A stretch of DNA of 64,000 nucleotides from CADEEN01 sp040384625 (GCA_040384625.1 JAZKIW010000067.1:25684-89683); one strand, 5' to 3'; shown: positions 43,382 to 52,440, counted from the stretch's first letter. The notes: generated by a model not told the origin, from the sequence alone. A program made the numbers and translations.

Positions 43382-44329
43382 TTACCGCGAGCGGTGCCGA
43401 CGCGCGCTCGCTTGTCGCGACTCCGGCAGCGCGGCCACGAGGGCCTCGAGCAGCGCGCGCGCCTGACGCGTCAGCGCGGTGGGCGGTTTGGACGCTGACT
43501 GTGCGAGGCACAGCACGCTGATGATCTCTGGCCGCACAATCCTGCGCACCACGAGCTCGGCTGCCCGGCCCGAAGCCTCGACCGCGCTGGCGTTGAGCAC
43601 CGCGTGGCCCATGCCTGCGCATACCAGGTCGATGATCGCGGGCACGCTTGACACCTCGCAGGCGATCTGCAGCCCGACTCCTGCGAGCGTGGCCTGGGTT
43701 TCGAGCAGGCGCCGGATCGACTGGTGTCGCTCGGGCAGGATCAGCGGATAGTGGCCGATGTCGGACAGTGGCAAGGTGGCAACCGTCGCACGTCGTCCAC
43801 CGGTGCCCGCCCTCACGGCCGGCACCACCAGACAAAGCGCTTCGCGCAAGAGCGGCGTGATCTCGAGCACCGGCGACGCATCGGGGCTGTAGATCAGGCC
43901 GATGTCGGCGCGGCCGCTGACGATCCACTCGTCGATCTGCGTCGACAGGCCTTCGACGATCGCGACACGGGCGCGCGGCAGCTGCGCGCGAAAGCCCTCG
44001 ATCAAGGGCCGCGCCAGGCGCCGCATCATCGACGGCGGGAGCGCCAGCGTGACCTGTCCGACCGCGGCATCGCGCTCTGCGCCCAGGTCCTCGCGCGCCA
44101 GCGCCACCCGCTGCAGGATCTGCACCCCATGCTCGAACAGGCGCCGCCCGGCCGGCGTGAGGCTGACGCCACGGCCGTTGCGCAACAGCAGGGTCTCGCG
44201 TAGGTCGGTCTCGAGCTGACGAACCTGGCGCGACAGCGCGGGCTGTGCGATGTCGAGCACGCGCGCAGCCTTGCTGAAGCTGCCCAGCTCGGCCACGCGC
44301 ACGAAGCTTTCGAGCTGACGCAGGTTCAT
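43382..44329 (-). CDS. LysR-family regulator of the gallate operon (GalR-like)
   Basis: The protein is 315 aa with an N-terminal winged helix-turn-helix (MNLRQLESFVRVAELGSFS; 1-60) and a LysR substrate-binding domain (~90-295). It is encoded on the same strand just upstream of the catabolic genes (80-bp gap) rather than divergently. It begins 4 bp after the tdh stop. It is the natural candidate for aromatic-acid-responsive control of the downstream operon; the ligand is unknown. Confidence 0.88.
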   Translation of the reverse strand: MNLRQLESFVRVAELGSFSKAARVLDIAQPALSRQVRQLETDLRETLLLRNGRGVSLTPAGRRLFEHGVQILQRVALAREDLGAERDAAVGQVTLALPPSMMRRLARPLIEGFRAQLPRARVAIVEGLSTQIDEWIVSGRADIGLIYSPDASPVLEITPLLREALCLVVPAVRAGTGGRRATVATLPLSDIGHYPLILPERHQSIRRLLETQATLAGVGLQIACEVSSVPAIIDLVCAGMGHAVLNASAVEASGRAAELVVRRIVRPEIISVLCLAQSASKPPTALTRQARALLEALVAALPESRQASARRHRSR

Positions 44330-44333
44330 CGTC

Positions 44334-45290
44334 TCAGCCGGTGCGTGCCAGCTGCGGGCGCAGGTTGGCGAGCATCGCATCGACCATCGCGCCCAGGTCG
44401 TAGCGTGGCCGCCAGCCCCAATCGCGCTGCGCGGCGCTGTCGTCGATCGAGCGCGGCCAGCTGGCAGCGATCGCCTGGCGGAAATCGGGCACGCAGTCCA
44501 TCGTGAACGAGGGCATGCGCTCGCGGATCGCTGCCGCGATCTCGAGCGGCGTGAAACTGATGCCGGCCAGGTTGTATGCGTGGCGGTCGACGACGTGCTC
44601 GGCGGGTGCGTCCATCAGCTCGAGCGTGGCGCGGATCGCGTCGTCCATGTACATCATCGGCAGCGCCTGGTCCTGCTGCAGGAAGCAGGTGTAGCGCCCG
44701 TCTTTCAAGGCGGCGTGGAAGATCTCGACCGCGTAGTCGGTGGTGCCGCCGCCGGGCGGCGTCTTCCAGCTGATCAGGCCGGGGTAGCGCAGGCTGCGCA
44801 CGTCGACGCCGTGGTGCCGGTGGTACCAGGCGCACCAGCCCTCACCCGCGAGCTTGCTGATGCCGTAGACCGTGCTCGGGTCCATCACGGTCTGCTGCGG
44901 CGTGTGCTCCTGCGGCGTACTCGGGCCGAACGCAGCGATCGAGCTGGGCCAGAAGATGCGCTCGAGTTTGTGTGAACGCGCCACCTCCAGCACGTTCAGC
45001 AGGCCCTTCATGTTCAGGTCCCAGGCCCACATCGGGTGCTTCTCCCCGCGCGCCGACAGCGCCGCGGCGAGGTGGTAGACCTGGGTGATGGCGTGGCGCT
45101 CGACGATGCTGGTCAAGGCACCGATCTCGGTGCAGTCGAGCGCCTCATGCGCTAGGCCAGGCACCCGGCCTTGTGGCGCGAGGTCGCTGGTCACGACCGC
45201 GCTACCGCCATACCGCTGCGCCAGTTCGGCCGCAAGTTCGGTCCCAATCTGGCCATTGGCGCCGATGATCAGGATCCTCGGCGCGCTCAT
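44334..45290 (-). CDS. NAD-dependent epimerase-type L-threonine 3-dehydrogenase
   Basis: The enzyme oxidises threonine to 2-amino-3-oxobutyrate. The protein is 318 aa, an extended SDR with the NAD motif GANGQIG (residues ~9-15), a catalytic YxxxK (YGISK) and KTPPGGGTTDY in the substrate loop. This is the short-chain (UDP-galactose-epimerase-like) TDH, not the zinc alcohol-dehydrogenase type. It lies downstream of kbl, whose product uses its product. The assignment rests on this pairing and the SDR features. Confidence 0.88.
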   Translation of the reverse strand: MSAPRILIIGANGQIGTELAAELAQRYGGSAVVTSDLAPQGRVPGLAHEALDCTEIGALTSIVERHAITQVYHLAAALSARGEKHPMWAWDLNMKGLLNVLEVARSHKLERIFWPSSIAAFGPSTPQEHTPQQTVMDPSTVYGISKLAGEGWCAWYHRHHGVDVRSLRYPGLISWKTPPGGGTTDYAVEIFHAALKDGRYTCFLQQDQALPMMYMDDAIRATLELMDAPAEHVVDRHAYNLAGISFTPLEIAAAIRERMPSFTMDCVPDFRQAIAASWPRSIDDSAAQRDWGWRPRYDLGAMVDAMLANLRPQLARTG

Positions 45291-45336
45291 AAGGCAACCT
45301 TGCGGCTGTTGACGGCGACCCGAGGACCTCGGTGCA

Positions 45337-45403
45337 GGGTTGTCCACGGCGGCGGTTGGTCGGCGCTTGCGACGAACCGACCGAGCGCCGCGGTGGGCAA
45401 CCC
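45337..45403. repeat. Long imperfect inverted repeat between kbl and tdh
   Basis: Two 16-bp arms (45337-45352 and 45388-45403) pair with two mismatches, and an inner 6-bp stem (GGTCGG/CCGACC) lies within the loop. The element sits in the 223-bp kbl-tdh gap. No T-tract follows on the minus strand, so it is not a standard terminator. Confidence 0.6.
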
Positions 45404-45513
45404 GTGTTCGACGTGGCTCGGCTGGACAAGCGCGGTCTTGACTCGCGCAAGGAGAACGACCGAAGGTATCGACCGACTTCCGTGCCCCTGCGGTGACTGC
45501 CACCCAGGATGTC

Positions 45514-46710
45514 TCACTTCACCAGTCCCAGCTCACGTCCGGCCTGCGTGAAAGCCGCCACCGCCTGCTCGAGATGGGCACGCTCATGCACCGCGCTCAT
45601 CTGCACCCGGATGCGCGCCTGGCCCTTGGGCACCACCGGAAAGAAGAAGCCGACGACATAGATGCCGAGTTCGAGCAGGCGCGCAGCGAGTTGCTGCGCC
45701 TTGGCCGCGTCGTAGACCATGATTGGCACGATCGGATGCTCGCCGGGCTTGATGTCGAAGCCGGCGGCCGTGATCGCCTGGCGAAACCAGCGCGTGTTGT
45801 CCTCGAGCTTGTCGCGCAAGGCAGTGCTGGCCTCGAGCAGGTCGAGCACCGCGATCGAGGCGCCAGCGATCGCCGGCATCAGGGTGTTCGAAAACAGGTA
45901 GGGCCGCGAGCGCTGGCGCAGTAACTCGATCACTTCCCTGCGCGCCGCGGTGAAGCCACCCGACGCGCCGCCCAGGGCCTTGCCGAAGGTGCCGGTGACG
46001 ATGTCGACCTTGCCGAACACGCCGCGATGCTCATGCGTGCCGCGGCCACGCGGGCCCATGAAACCCGAGGCATGGCACTCGTCGACGCCGAGCAGGGCCT
46101 CGAAGCGGTCGCAAAGCGCGCGCACCTCGTCCAGGCGCGCGATGGTGCCGTCCATCGAGAACACCCCATCGCTGAACACCAGTTTGAAGCGTGCACCGCC
46201 CGCACTGGCTTCCGACAGGCAGCGTTCAAGGTCGACCATGTCGTTGTGCTTGTAGCGCCAGCGCCTGGCCTTGCAGAGGCGGATGCCGTCGATGATCGAG
46301 GCATGGTTCAGCTCATCGCTGATGATTGCGTCGTCTTCGCCGAGCAAGGGCTCGAACAGGCCACCGTTCGCGTCGAAGGCCGCGGCATACAGAATCGCGT
46401 CCTCGCAGCCGACGAAGCGGGCGATGCGCGCTTCGAGCTGCTTGTGCAGGTCCTGAGTGCCGCAGATGAAACGCACGCTGCTCATGCCGTAGCCGTGCGT
46501 GCGCAGCGCCTCGTGAGCGGCTTCGATGACCTTGGGGTGCGACGACAGGCCGAGGTAGTTGTTGGCACAGAGGTTGATGACCTCGCGCCCGTCGGCGATG
46601 CGCACCAGCGCGCCTTGCGGCGTGCTCAGGATGCGCTCCGCCTTGAACAGGCCGGCGTCGCGCAGGCCCTTCAATTCGGCGTTCAGGTGGTCTTGGAAGG
46701 CAGTGCTCAT
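45514..46710 (-). CDS. kbl: Glycine C-acetyltransferase (2-amino-3-ketobutyrate CoA ligase)
   Basis: This PLP enzyme converts 2-amino-3-ketobutyrate and CoA to glycine and acetyl-CoA. The protein is 398 aa, the same as E. coli Kbl, with the PLP lysine at K244 (TFGKALGG). DE-C-H-A-S-G-F replaces the E. coli DDSHAVGF but keeps the PLP-ring Asp and His. The start at 46710 gives MSTAFQDHLN. It is divergent from an XRE-cupin gene with a 71-bp gap and upstream of tdh. Confidence 0.96.
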   Translation of the reverse strand: MSTAFQDHLNAELKGLRDAGLFKAERILSTPQGALVRIADGREVINLCANNYLGLSSHPKVIEAAHEALRTHGYGMSSVRFICGTQDLHKQLEARIARFVGCEDAILYAAAFDANGGLFEPLLGEDDAIISDELNHASIIDGIRLCKARRWRYKHNDMVDLERCLSEASAGGARFKLVFSDGVFSMDGTIARLDEVRALCDRFEALLGVDECHASGFMGPRGRGTHEHRGVFGKVDIVTGTFGKALGGASGGFTAARREVIELLRQRSRPYLFSNTLMPAIAGASIAVLDLLEASTALRDKLEDNTRWFRQAITAAGFDIKPGEHPIVPIMVYDAAKAQQLAARLLELGIYVVGFFFPVVPKGQARIRVQMSAVHERAHLEQAVAAFTQAGRELGLVK

Positions 46711-46781
46711 GGTGTTCTGGCCTTGGCTGGGGCACAATCGAAGTGTGCACCGCTACAACGCTTGTGCAGTATATCGAACGG

Positions 46782-47384
46782 ATGTCCAGTATCGTGCCGA
46801 GAAGCAGCACCGTCAAGCCAGCCGCCTCGCAGCCACCCCGGGTCGGCGCAGCGCTGGCCGCGCTGCGCCAGGGACGCGGCCTGTCGCTCGACGAGCTGTC
46901 GCGCCAAGCCGGCGTGTCCAAATCGATGCTGTCGCAGATCGAGCGCCATCAGGCGAACCCGACCGTGGCCGTGGTCTGGCGCCTGGCCACGGCCTTGGGC
47001 GTCGCTGTCGGAGATCTGCTCGGGGACCAGCGCCCGGCGGCGCCACTGTTGTCCACCGTGCCCGCCCACGCCACCCCGACCCTCGCCAGCCCGGACGGCA
47101 AGTGCGAGCTGCGCATCCTGGGCCCCATCGAGCTGGCCGGCCAGTTCGAGTGGTACACCCTGACCGTGCAGCCGGGCGGCACCCTCGCTTCCCAGGCGCA
47201 CGAGCCGGGCTCGCGCGAACACCTGTCGGTCCAAGTCGGTGCACTGGAGGTGCAGGCCGGCGCCGAGTCGGCGCGCCTGCGCCACGGCGAGACGGCGCGC
47301 TACGCGGTCGACGTGCCGCACAGCATCCACAACCCCGGCCGCACGGTGGCCCAGGCCTGGCTGGTGGTGTTGCACCCGGCCTGA
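46782..47384 (+). CDS. XRE-family regulator with C-terminal cupin domain
   Basis: The protein is 200 aa. The helix-turn-helix (~25-75) contains LSLDELSRQAGVSKSMLSQIE, and a cupin ligand-binding domain (~125-198) follows. ATG 46782 is preferred to the GTG at 46743 because the extra 13 residues lie in the promoter region. It is divergent from kbl, so it probably controls threonine/glycine breakdown in response to a small effector. TGCAC-N12-GTGCA-like dyads lie in the 71-bp gap but are imperfect. Confidence 0.9.
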   Translation: MSSIVPRSSTVKPAASQPPRVGAALAALRQGRGLSLDELSRQAGVSKSMLSQIERHQANPTVAVVWRLATALGVAVGDLLGDQRPAAPLLSTVPAHATPTLASPDGKCELRILGPIELAGQFEWYTLTVQPGGTLASQAHEPGSREHLSVQVGALEVQAGAESARLRHGETARYAVDVPHSIHNPGRTVAQAWLVVLHPA

Positions 47385-47443
47385 GGTTCAGCGAGCCGGC
47401 GTGGCCTAAGTCACAGCTGCTCACCCTTCCCTCTTTCAGGTGA

Positions 47444-48757
47444 ATGACAGTGCCGGCAGGCAATGCGAGGATGCCGGCCGTGAAACTGGACGACACGCCT
47501 GCCGAGAGCCTGAGCGAAAACCCGGCCGAACGCCTGGTCGATGCCATCGCGTTGCCGATCGGTCGCTGGGACCGCGAAGCGCGACTGTTGTTCTGCAACG
47601 CACCCTACGCGGCGTGGGCCGGACGTTCGAGCGCCGAGTTGGTCGGCCGCACCCTGGCCGACCTGTACGGCGACGAGGCCTGGGCGATCGCCCGCGACAG
47701 CTTCGCGGCCGCCTTCGAGGGTCGCACCGTGCGCTACGAGCGCCGCCTGACGCACCAGGGCGCCAGCGCTCGCTGGACCCGCGCGATGGTCTTTCCCGAC
47801 CGCAATGCGGCGGGCGAGGTCGACGCGGTCTACACCATTGCCTTCGACATCCACGACGACGTGGTCGAGCGAGAAGCCCTGCACGAAGCGCGCAAGCGCT
47901 TCGACCGCTTCACCGAGAACATCCCCTACCCCCTGACCTATGTCGACCGCGACTGCGTGCTGCGCTTCGTCAATCGCGCCTATGTGCAGGCCGTGGGCAT
48001 GGCCGCCGCCGACCTGGTCGGCCACCACATCGGGCAGGCGCGCGGCGCGACACGTTGGGCGCAGCACCGCCCCTACTTCGACCGTGCGGTGGCCGGCGAG
48101 GCGGTGCAGTACACGCGCCTGGTCGAGAACTTGCCGCAGGGCGCGCGCTGGTTGCGCACCAGCTACGTGCCCGACTTCGGCGACGACGGCCAAGTGCTGG
48201 GCGTCTACACCGTGACCATCGACGTTCACGACCTCACCGAGGCACAGCAACGCCTGCAACGCAGCGTCGAGCGTGACGGCCTGACCGATGCGCTGACCCG
48301 GCGCACGATGATGGAGCGCCTGGACGCCGCCACCATGGGTAGCGCCACGCAACCGGTGGCCCTGTTCTTCGTCGACCTCGACGGCTTCAAGGCTCTCAAC
48401 GACGCCCAGGGACACGCCGCCGGTGATGCCATGCTGATCGAACTGGCGAAAGCACTGCAGGCGGCCGTGCGCGCCGAAGACGCGGTCGGCCGTTTCGGCG
48501 GCGACGAGTTCCTGGTCCTGGCCACGGTGCGTGATGCCGCGGGCGCGCACGCGCTGGCGGCGCACTTGCTGCAGGCGGTGCAGGCCTGTGCCCTGCGTTG
48601 TGCCGGTGCGCAGCCGGTCTCCGCCAGCATCGGCTACGCACTGGCTCCCTTCGACGCCAGCCAGGCGCTGCGCCTGCTGCAACTGGCCGACCACGCGATG
48701 TACGCCGCCAAGCGCGGCGGCAAGAACCGCGTGATGCACTGCGCCGGGCTGGTGTGA
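47444..48757 (+). CDS. PAS-PAS-GGDEF diguanylate cyclase
   Basis: The protein is 437 aa and cytosolic. It has two PAS domains (~28-145 and ~155-270), a short coiled linker and a GGDEF domain (~280-437) that makes c-di-GMP. The active site GGDEF is intact (~352-356) and RAED five residues before it is a canonical inhibitory I-site. ATG 47444 has AGGTG upstream. The last base of its stop is the first base of the 55-bp duplication at the scaffold gap. Confidence 0.94.
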   Translation: MTVPAGNARMPAVKLDDTPAESLSENPAERLVDAIALPIGRWDREARLLFCNAPYAAWAGRSSAELVGRTLADLYGDEAWAIARDSFAAAFEGRTVRYERRLTHQGASARWTRAMVFPDRNAAGEVDAVYTIAFDIHDDVVEREALHEARKRFDRFTENIPYPLTYVDRDCVLRFVNRAYVQAVGMAAADLVGHHIGQARGATRWAQHRPYFDRAVAGEAVQYTRLVENLPQGARWLRTSYVPDFGDDGQVLGVYTVTIDVHDLTEAQQRLQRSVERDGLTDALTRRTMMERLDAATMGSATQPVALFFVDLDGFKALNDAQGHAAGDAMLIELAKALQAAVRAEDAVGRFGGDEFLVLATVRDAAGAHALAAHLLQAVQACALRCAGAQPVSASIGYALAPFDASQALRLLQLADHAMYAAKRGGKNRVMHCAGLV

Positions 48758-48811
48758 GCTAGATCAGCTCGCCGAGCGTCACGCGCTCGATCCCCGTGCG
48801 CTCGCGGAACA
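48757..48811. repeat. 55-bp gap flank, first copy (identical to 48912-48966)
   Basis: This segment is identical base for base to the sequence right after the 100-N run. The two contig ends therefore overlap. In the real genome there is most likely one copy, holding the GGDEF stop and the last codons of yihY. Confidence 0.9.
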
Positions 48812-48911
48812 NNNNNNNNNNNNNNNNNNNNNNNNNNNNNNNNNNNNNNNNNNNNNNNNNNNNNNNNNNNNNNNNNNNNNNNNNNNNNNNNNNNNNNNNN
48901 NNNNNNNNNNN
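48812..48911. other. Scaffold gap of 100 N, probably no missing sequence
   Basis: The gap is exactly 100 N, a default for unknown size. Its flanks are the same 55 bp, so the contigs overlap and the gap is probably an assembly artefact. Closing it leaves the GGDEF gene and yihY convergent with their stops 1 bp apart. Confidence 0.9.
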
Positions 48912-48913
48912 AG

Positions 48914-50140
48914 CTAGATCAGCTCGCCGAGCGTCACGCGCTCGATCCCCGTGCGCTCGCGGAACAGGCGCGAGGCTGCGCTCGGCTGGAGCAGCATTTC
49001 ATCGATCAACGGACGCGCCGGCGTCGACTGCGGATCGACGAGCAGGACCAGGCGCTGGCCGCCCTCCTCGTCGAGGCGCGCCACCCAGCCGATCGCCTGC
49101 AGTGCCTCGATACCGGTCTCGACCTGCAGCGGGTCGGTGGACAGTGCAGCGGCGAGTTCTGGCAGGGTCGACCCGTGCGGCGGCCGCTGCTTGGCTCGCG
49201 CCAGTTCGGCGATCAATGCCAGCGCCAGGCTGAAGCGGTGCCCCGGGGTGGCTGGCAGGCGCGTGATGCGCATCGACAGGCTCGGCGCATAGGCGGCGAT
49301 CACCGCGCCCCACAAGACGATGACCCAGCCGACGTAGACCCAGAGCAGCAGGATCGGCACCGTGGCGAAGGCACCGTAGACGGTTGAGTAGGTGGGCATC
49401 GCGCGCACGTACCAGGCCAACCCGCCCTTGGCCAGCTCGATGCCGGCAGCGACGAAGACGCCGCCGGCCATGGCATGGCGCCAGCGCACCTGGGTATTGG
49501 GCACATAGTGGTACAGCCCGGCCATGCCAGCGGCGAGCAGCAGGAACTCGATGACGTTGAGCAGCAACCCGACACCGCCCGGCAGCGCGCCGATCACGCC
49601 CTTGGAGGCCGTGATGGCCGTCGCCGTCAGCGACAGGCTGATGCCTAGCAGCAGGGGGCCGAGCGTCAGCGCGGCCCAGTAGACCAGCACGCGCTGGGCG
49701 ATCGAGCGCGGCCGGCGCACGCGCCAGATGGCGTTCAGCGCACGGTCGATGGTCAGCATCAGGGCCAGGGCGGTGAACACCAGGACCACCAGGCCCAGGG
49801 TGCCCAGGCGCGTGGCCTTGGACGCGAACTGCGTCAGCGCGGCCAGCACCGGCTTGGCGATGCCGTCGGGGACCAGGCTCTGCAGGAAGTACTTTTCCAA
49901 GGCGCCCTGGAAGCTGGAGAACATCGGGAAGGCGCTGAACACCGCCAGCATCACCGTCACCAAAGGCACCAGGGCGATCAGGGTGGTGAAGGTCAGGCTG
50001 CTGGCCGTCAGGCCGAGCTTGTCTTCGCGAAAGCGCTCGCGCAAGGTGCGTGCGGTTTCGAGCCAGGGCCAGGTCTGCAGGGTGTCGCCGAGTTCGCCGA
50101 AGCGGGCGCGCCAATCGGCCGGGGCAAAGGACAGGGTCAT
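48914..50140 (-). CDS. YihY family inner membrane protein
   Basis: The protein is 408 aa. An N-terminal amphipathic region leads to about six hydrophobic segments (about 45-70, 100-120, 150-175, 190-215, 220-240 and 255-285) with the conserved block RALNAIWRVRRPRS. A soluble C-terminal domain (~290-408) follows. Formerly called RNase BN, the family is now of unknown function. The start at 50140 leaves only 6 bp to the divergent DUF2069 ATG. Its 3' end is repeated before the scaffold gap. Confidence 0.9.
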   Translation of the reverse strand: MTLSFAPADWRARFGELGDTLQTWPWLETARTLRERFREDKLGLTASSLTFTTLIALVPLVTVMLAVFSAFPMFSSFQGALEKYFLQSLVPDGIAKPVLAALTQFASKATRLGTLGLVVLVFTALALMLTIDRALNAIWRVRRPRSIAQRVLVYWAALTLGPLLLGISLSLTATAITASKGVIGALPGGVGLLLNVIEFLLLAAGMAGLYHYVPNTQVRWRHAMAGGVFVAAGIELAKGGLAWYVRAMPTYSTVYGAFATVPILLLWVYVGWVIVLWGAVIAAYAPSLSMRITRLPATPGHRFSLALALIAELARAKQRPPHGSTLPELAAALSTDPLQVETGIEALQAIGWVARLDEEGGQRLVLLVDPQSTPARPLIDEMLLQPSAASRLFRERTGIERVTLGELI

Positions 50141-50146
50141 CGCCCT

Positions 50147-50533
50147 ATGATGCCAAACATGCCAGCCGTCACCGTTGCCGACCCGATGCTCGAGCGCATG
50201 CGTGCGCTGGCCATCGCCTGCCTGCTGGCCCTGATCGTGCTCGGCTTGGCTTGGGAGCTGTGGCTGGCACCGACCGGCAATCGCACCCTGGCGTTGAAGG
50301 TGCTGCCGCTCGCGCTGGGTGTCGTCGGCATCCTGAAGTTCCGCATGTTCACCTACCGCTGGCTCAGCCTGCTGCTCTGGGTCTACTTCGCCGAAGGGGT
50401 GGTGCGCGCCACCTCCGAGCGCGGCATCACCGTCGCGCTGGCCTTGGCCGAAACCCTGTTGTGCCTGCTGCTCTTTGCCGCCTGCGTTGTGCATGTGCGG
50501 CGGCGCCTGCGGCACGCGGCGGTGCAGCCGTGA
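50147..50533 (+). CDS. DUF2069 family membrane protein
   Basis: The protein is 128 aa with about four hydrophobic segments (23-40, 50-64, 70-85 and 92-112), typical of DUF2069. Three possible ATGs (50147, 50150, 50159) exist. The last would give a less cramped divergent region with yihY. Its stop overlaps the GTG start of the oxidase (GTGA). Function unknown. Confidence 0.85.
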   Translation: MMPNMPAVTVADPMLERMRALAIACLLALIVLGLAWELWLAPTGNRTLALKVLPLALGVVGILKFRMFTYRWLSLLLWVYFAEGVVRATSERGITVALALAETLLCLLLFAACVVHVRRRLRHAAVQP

Positions 50534-51974
50534 GCGCGCCGAGCGCCGAAGTGATCGCCGCGCTGCGCGAGTGCGTCGGCGCAGCCAACGTGCTCGTCGG
50601 CGGCGACCTGTCGGCCTTCGAACTCGATTGGCGCAAGCGCTGGCGCGGCCGCGCGCTGGCCGTCGTGCGGCCGGGCAGCACCGACGAAGTCGCCGCCGTC
50701 GTGCGCGCCTGTGCCGCCAGCGGCACGCCGATCGTGGCCCAAGGCGGCAACACCGGCCTGGTCGGCGCGGGCGTGCCCGATCCAAGCGGTGCGCAGCTGC
50801 TGCTCAGCCTGGCCCGTTTGAACCGCATCCGCTCGATCGATCGCGCCAATCTGACGCTCACGGCCGAGGCCGGCTGTGTGCTGCAGGCAGTGCAGCAGGC
50901 TGCCGCCGACGCCGGCCTGCTGTTCCCGCTCAGCCTGGCGGCCGAGGGCAGCTGCACCATCGGTGGCAACCTGGCCACGAATGCCGGCGGCACGCAAGTG
51001 CTGCGCTACGGCAACGCGCGCGCACTCTGCCTGGGCCTGGAAGCGGTGACCGCCGCCNNNNNNNNNNGGAGGTGGTGACGCCGCACGGCGAGGTCTGGGA
51101 CGGCTTGAGCGGCCTGCGCAAGGACAACACCGGCTACGACCTGCGCGACCTGCTGATCGGCAGCGAAGGCACCTTGGCGATCATCACCGCCGCGACCCTC
51201 GCCCTGCACCCGCGGCCGGCGGCCACGATGACCGCCCTGGCGGCCTGCGTCTCGCTCGATGCCTGCGTGGCGCTGCTGGCCGCCGCCCAGCGCCGGCTCG
51301 GCTCGGGCCTGACGGGCTTCGAGGTCATGAACGGCTTTTCGCTGGCCTTGGTGGCGCGGCACATGCCGCAGCTGCGCCAGCCTTTGCCGAGCGGAGCATG
51401 GACGGTGCTGGTGGAGCTGTCGGACAACGAGAGCGAGGCGCACGCACGCGCGCAATTCGAGGGCCTGCTCGCCGACGCGCTCGAAGCCGGAACGATCGAC
51501 GATGCAGCCGTGGCCGAAAGCGTGGCGCAGTCACGCGCGATGTGGCATCTGCGCGAATCGATCCCGCTGGCGCAAAGCGAAGAGGGCCTGAACATCAAGC
51601 ACGACATCGCCCTGCCGGTATCGCGCATCCCGGCCTTCTGCGCCGCCACCGATGCTGCGCTGGCCGCACGCTGGCCGGGCATGCGCCTGGTGAACTTCGG
51701 CCACCTCGGTGACGGCAACCTGCACTACAACGTGCAGGCGCCCGAGGGTGTCGATGCGGCGAGTTTCCTGCGCCAGGAGGAGCACGCCGTGAACGCGCTC
51801 GTCTTCGACGCCGTGGTGGCCCATGGCGGCTCGATCTCTGCCGAGCACGGCATCGGGGCCTTGAAGCGCGACGAGCTCGCGTTGCGCAAGGATCCCACGG
51901 CGTTGGCGATGATGCGTGCCATCAAGGCTGCGCTCGACCCCCACGGTCTGCTCAACCCAGGGCGCCTGCTCTAG
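50530..51974 (+). CDS. GlcD-like FAD-binding oxidase, interrupted by a 10-N gap
   Basis: This FAD-linked 2-hydroxyacid dehydrogenase is of the GlcD / D-2-hydroxyglutarate dehydrogenase type. It starts at GTG 50530. The FAD site PIVAQGGNTGLVGAGVPD and GGNLATNAGG are before the gap; KDNTGYDL and the C-terminal HLGDGNLHYNV and SAEHGIG are after it. The two halves lie in different frames because the 10 N at 51058-51067 do not reflect the true length, so the gene is probably intact in the genome. The substrate is unknown (glycolate, lactate or 2-hydroxyglutarate are possible). Confidence 0.88.
51058..51067. other. Assembly gap of 10 N inside the GlcD-like gene
   Basis: The gap falls after LGLEAVTAA and before EVVTPHGEVWDG. 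The bases on both sides resemble each other (GGAAGCGGTGACC... and GGAGGTGGTGACG...), which suggests overlapping contig ends with mismatches, or a few missing codons. The reading frame changes across it. Confidence 0.9.
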
Positions 51975-51984
51975 CCTCGCCGGA

Positions 51985-52416
51985 TCACTGAAGCGGCTCT
52001 TTAAGCGCCGCAGGCAAGGGCAAGGGCATCACCTCGATACCTTCGTCGCGCAGGGCCTCGCGCTCGTCCGCGCTAGCCTGGCCACGGATGCCGCGCTCGG
52101 CGGCTTCTCCGTAGTGGATGCGGCGGGCTTCGTCGGCAAAGCGTTCGCCGACGTCTTCGGTATTGGCCAGCACGTGACGCACCGCCTTCAGCCACATCGC
52201 CTGCGGATCGGTTTGCGGCGGCGGCACGGGCGTCGCCGGCGCGCGCGCGCCCGACAGGTTCAATCGCGGCGCGCTGGGCAGACGCACGATCACGCTGTCG
52301 TCGCACAAGGGGCAGGCGATCAGGCGGCGGCCGTTCTGCTCCAGGAAGTCCTCATCGCTGGCGAACCAGCCCTCGAAGCCGTGGCCGTTGTGGCAGCGCA
52401 GGTCGATGACCTTCAT
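51985..52416 (-). CDS. DUF1178 family protein
   Basis: This 143-aa small cytosolic protein has a zinc-ribbon-like start (LRCHNGH and ACPLC, residues ~7-37), a Pro-rich linker and the conserved HVLANTEDVGERFADEARRIH block (~82-102). The family is widespread in Alpha- and Betaproteobacteria and has no known function. It is convergent with the oxidase gene. Confidence 0.88.
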   Translation of the reverse strand: MKVIDLRCHNGHGFEGWFASDEDFLEQNGRRLIACPLCDDSVIVRLPSAPRLNLSGARAPATPVPPPQTDPQAMWLKAVRHVLANTEDVGERFADEARRIHYGEAAERGIRGQASADEREALRDEGIEVMPLPLPAALKEPLQ

Positions 52417-52440
52417 GGCTAATCCGCGCCGGGCCGACCC

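Noticed and set aside
46743..46781. GTG start 13 codons upstream for the XRE-cupin gene
   Set aside because: It would place coding sequence in the short divergent promoter region, and the extra residues look non-homologous.
48757..48966. 55-bp direct repeat as a mobile-element target duplication
   Set aside because: It flanks a 100-N scaffold gap exactly, which is explained by overlapping contig ends.
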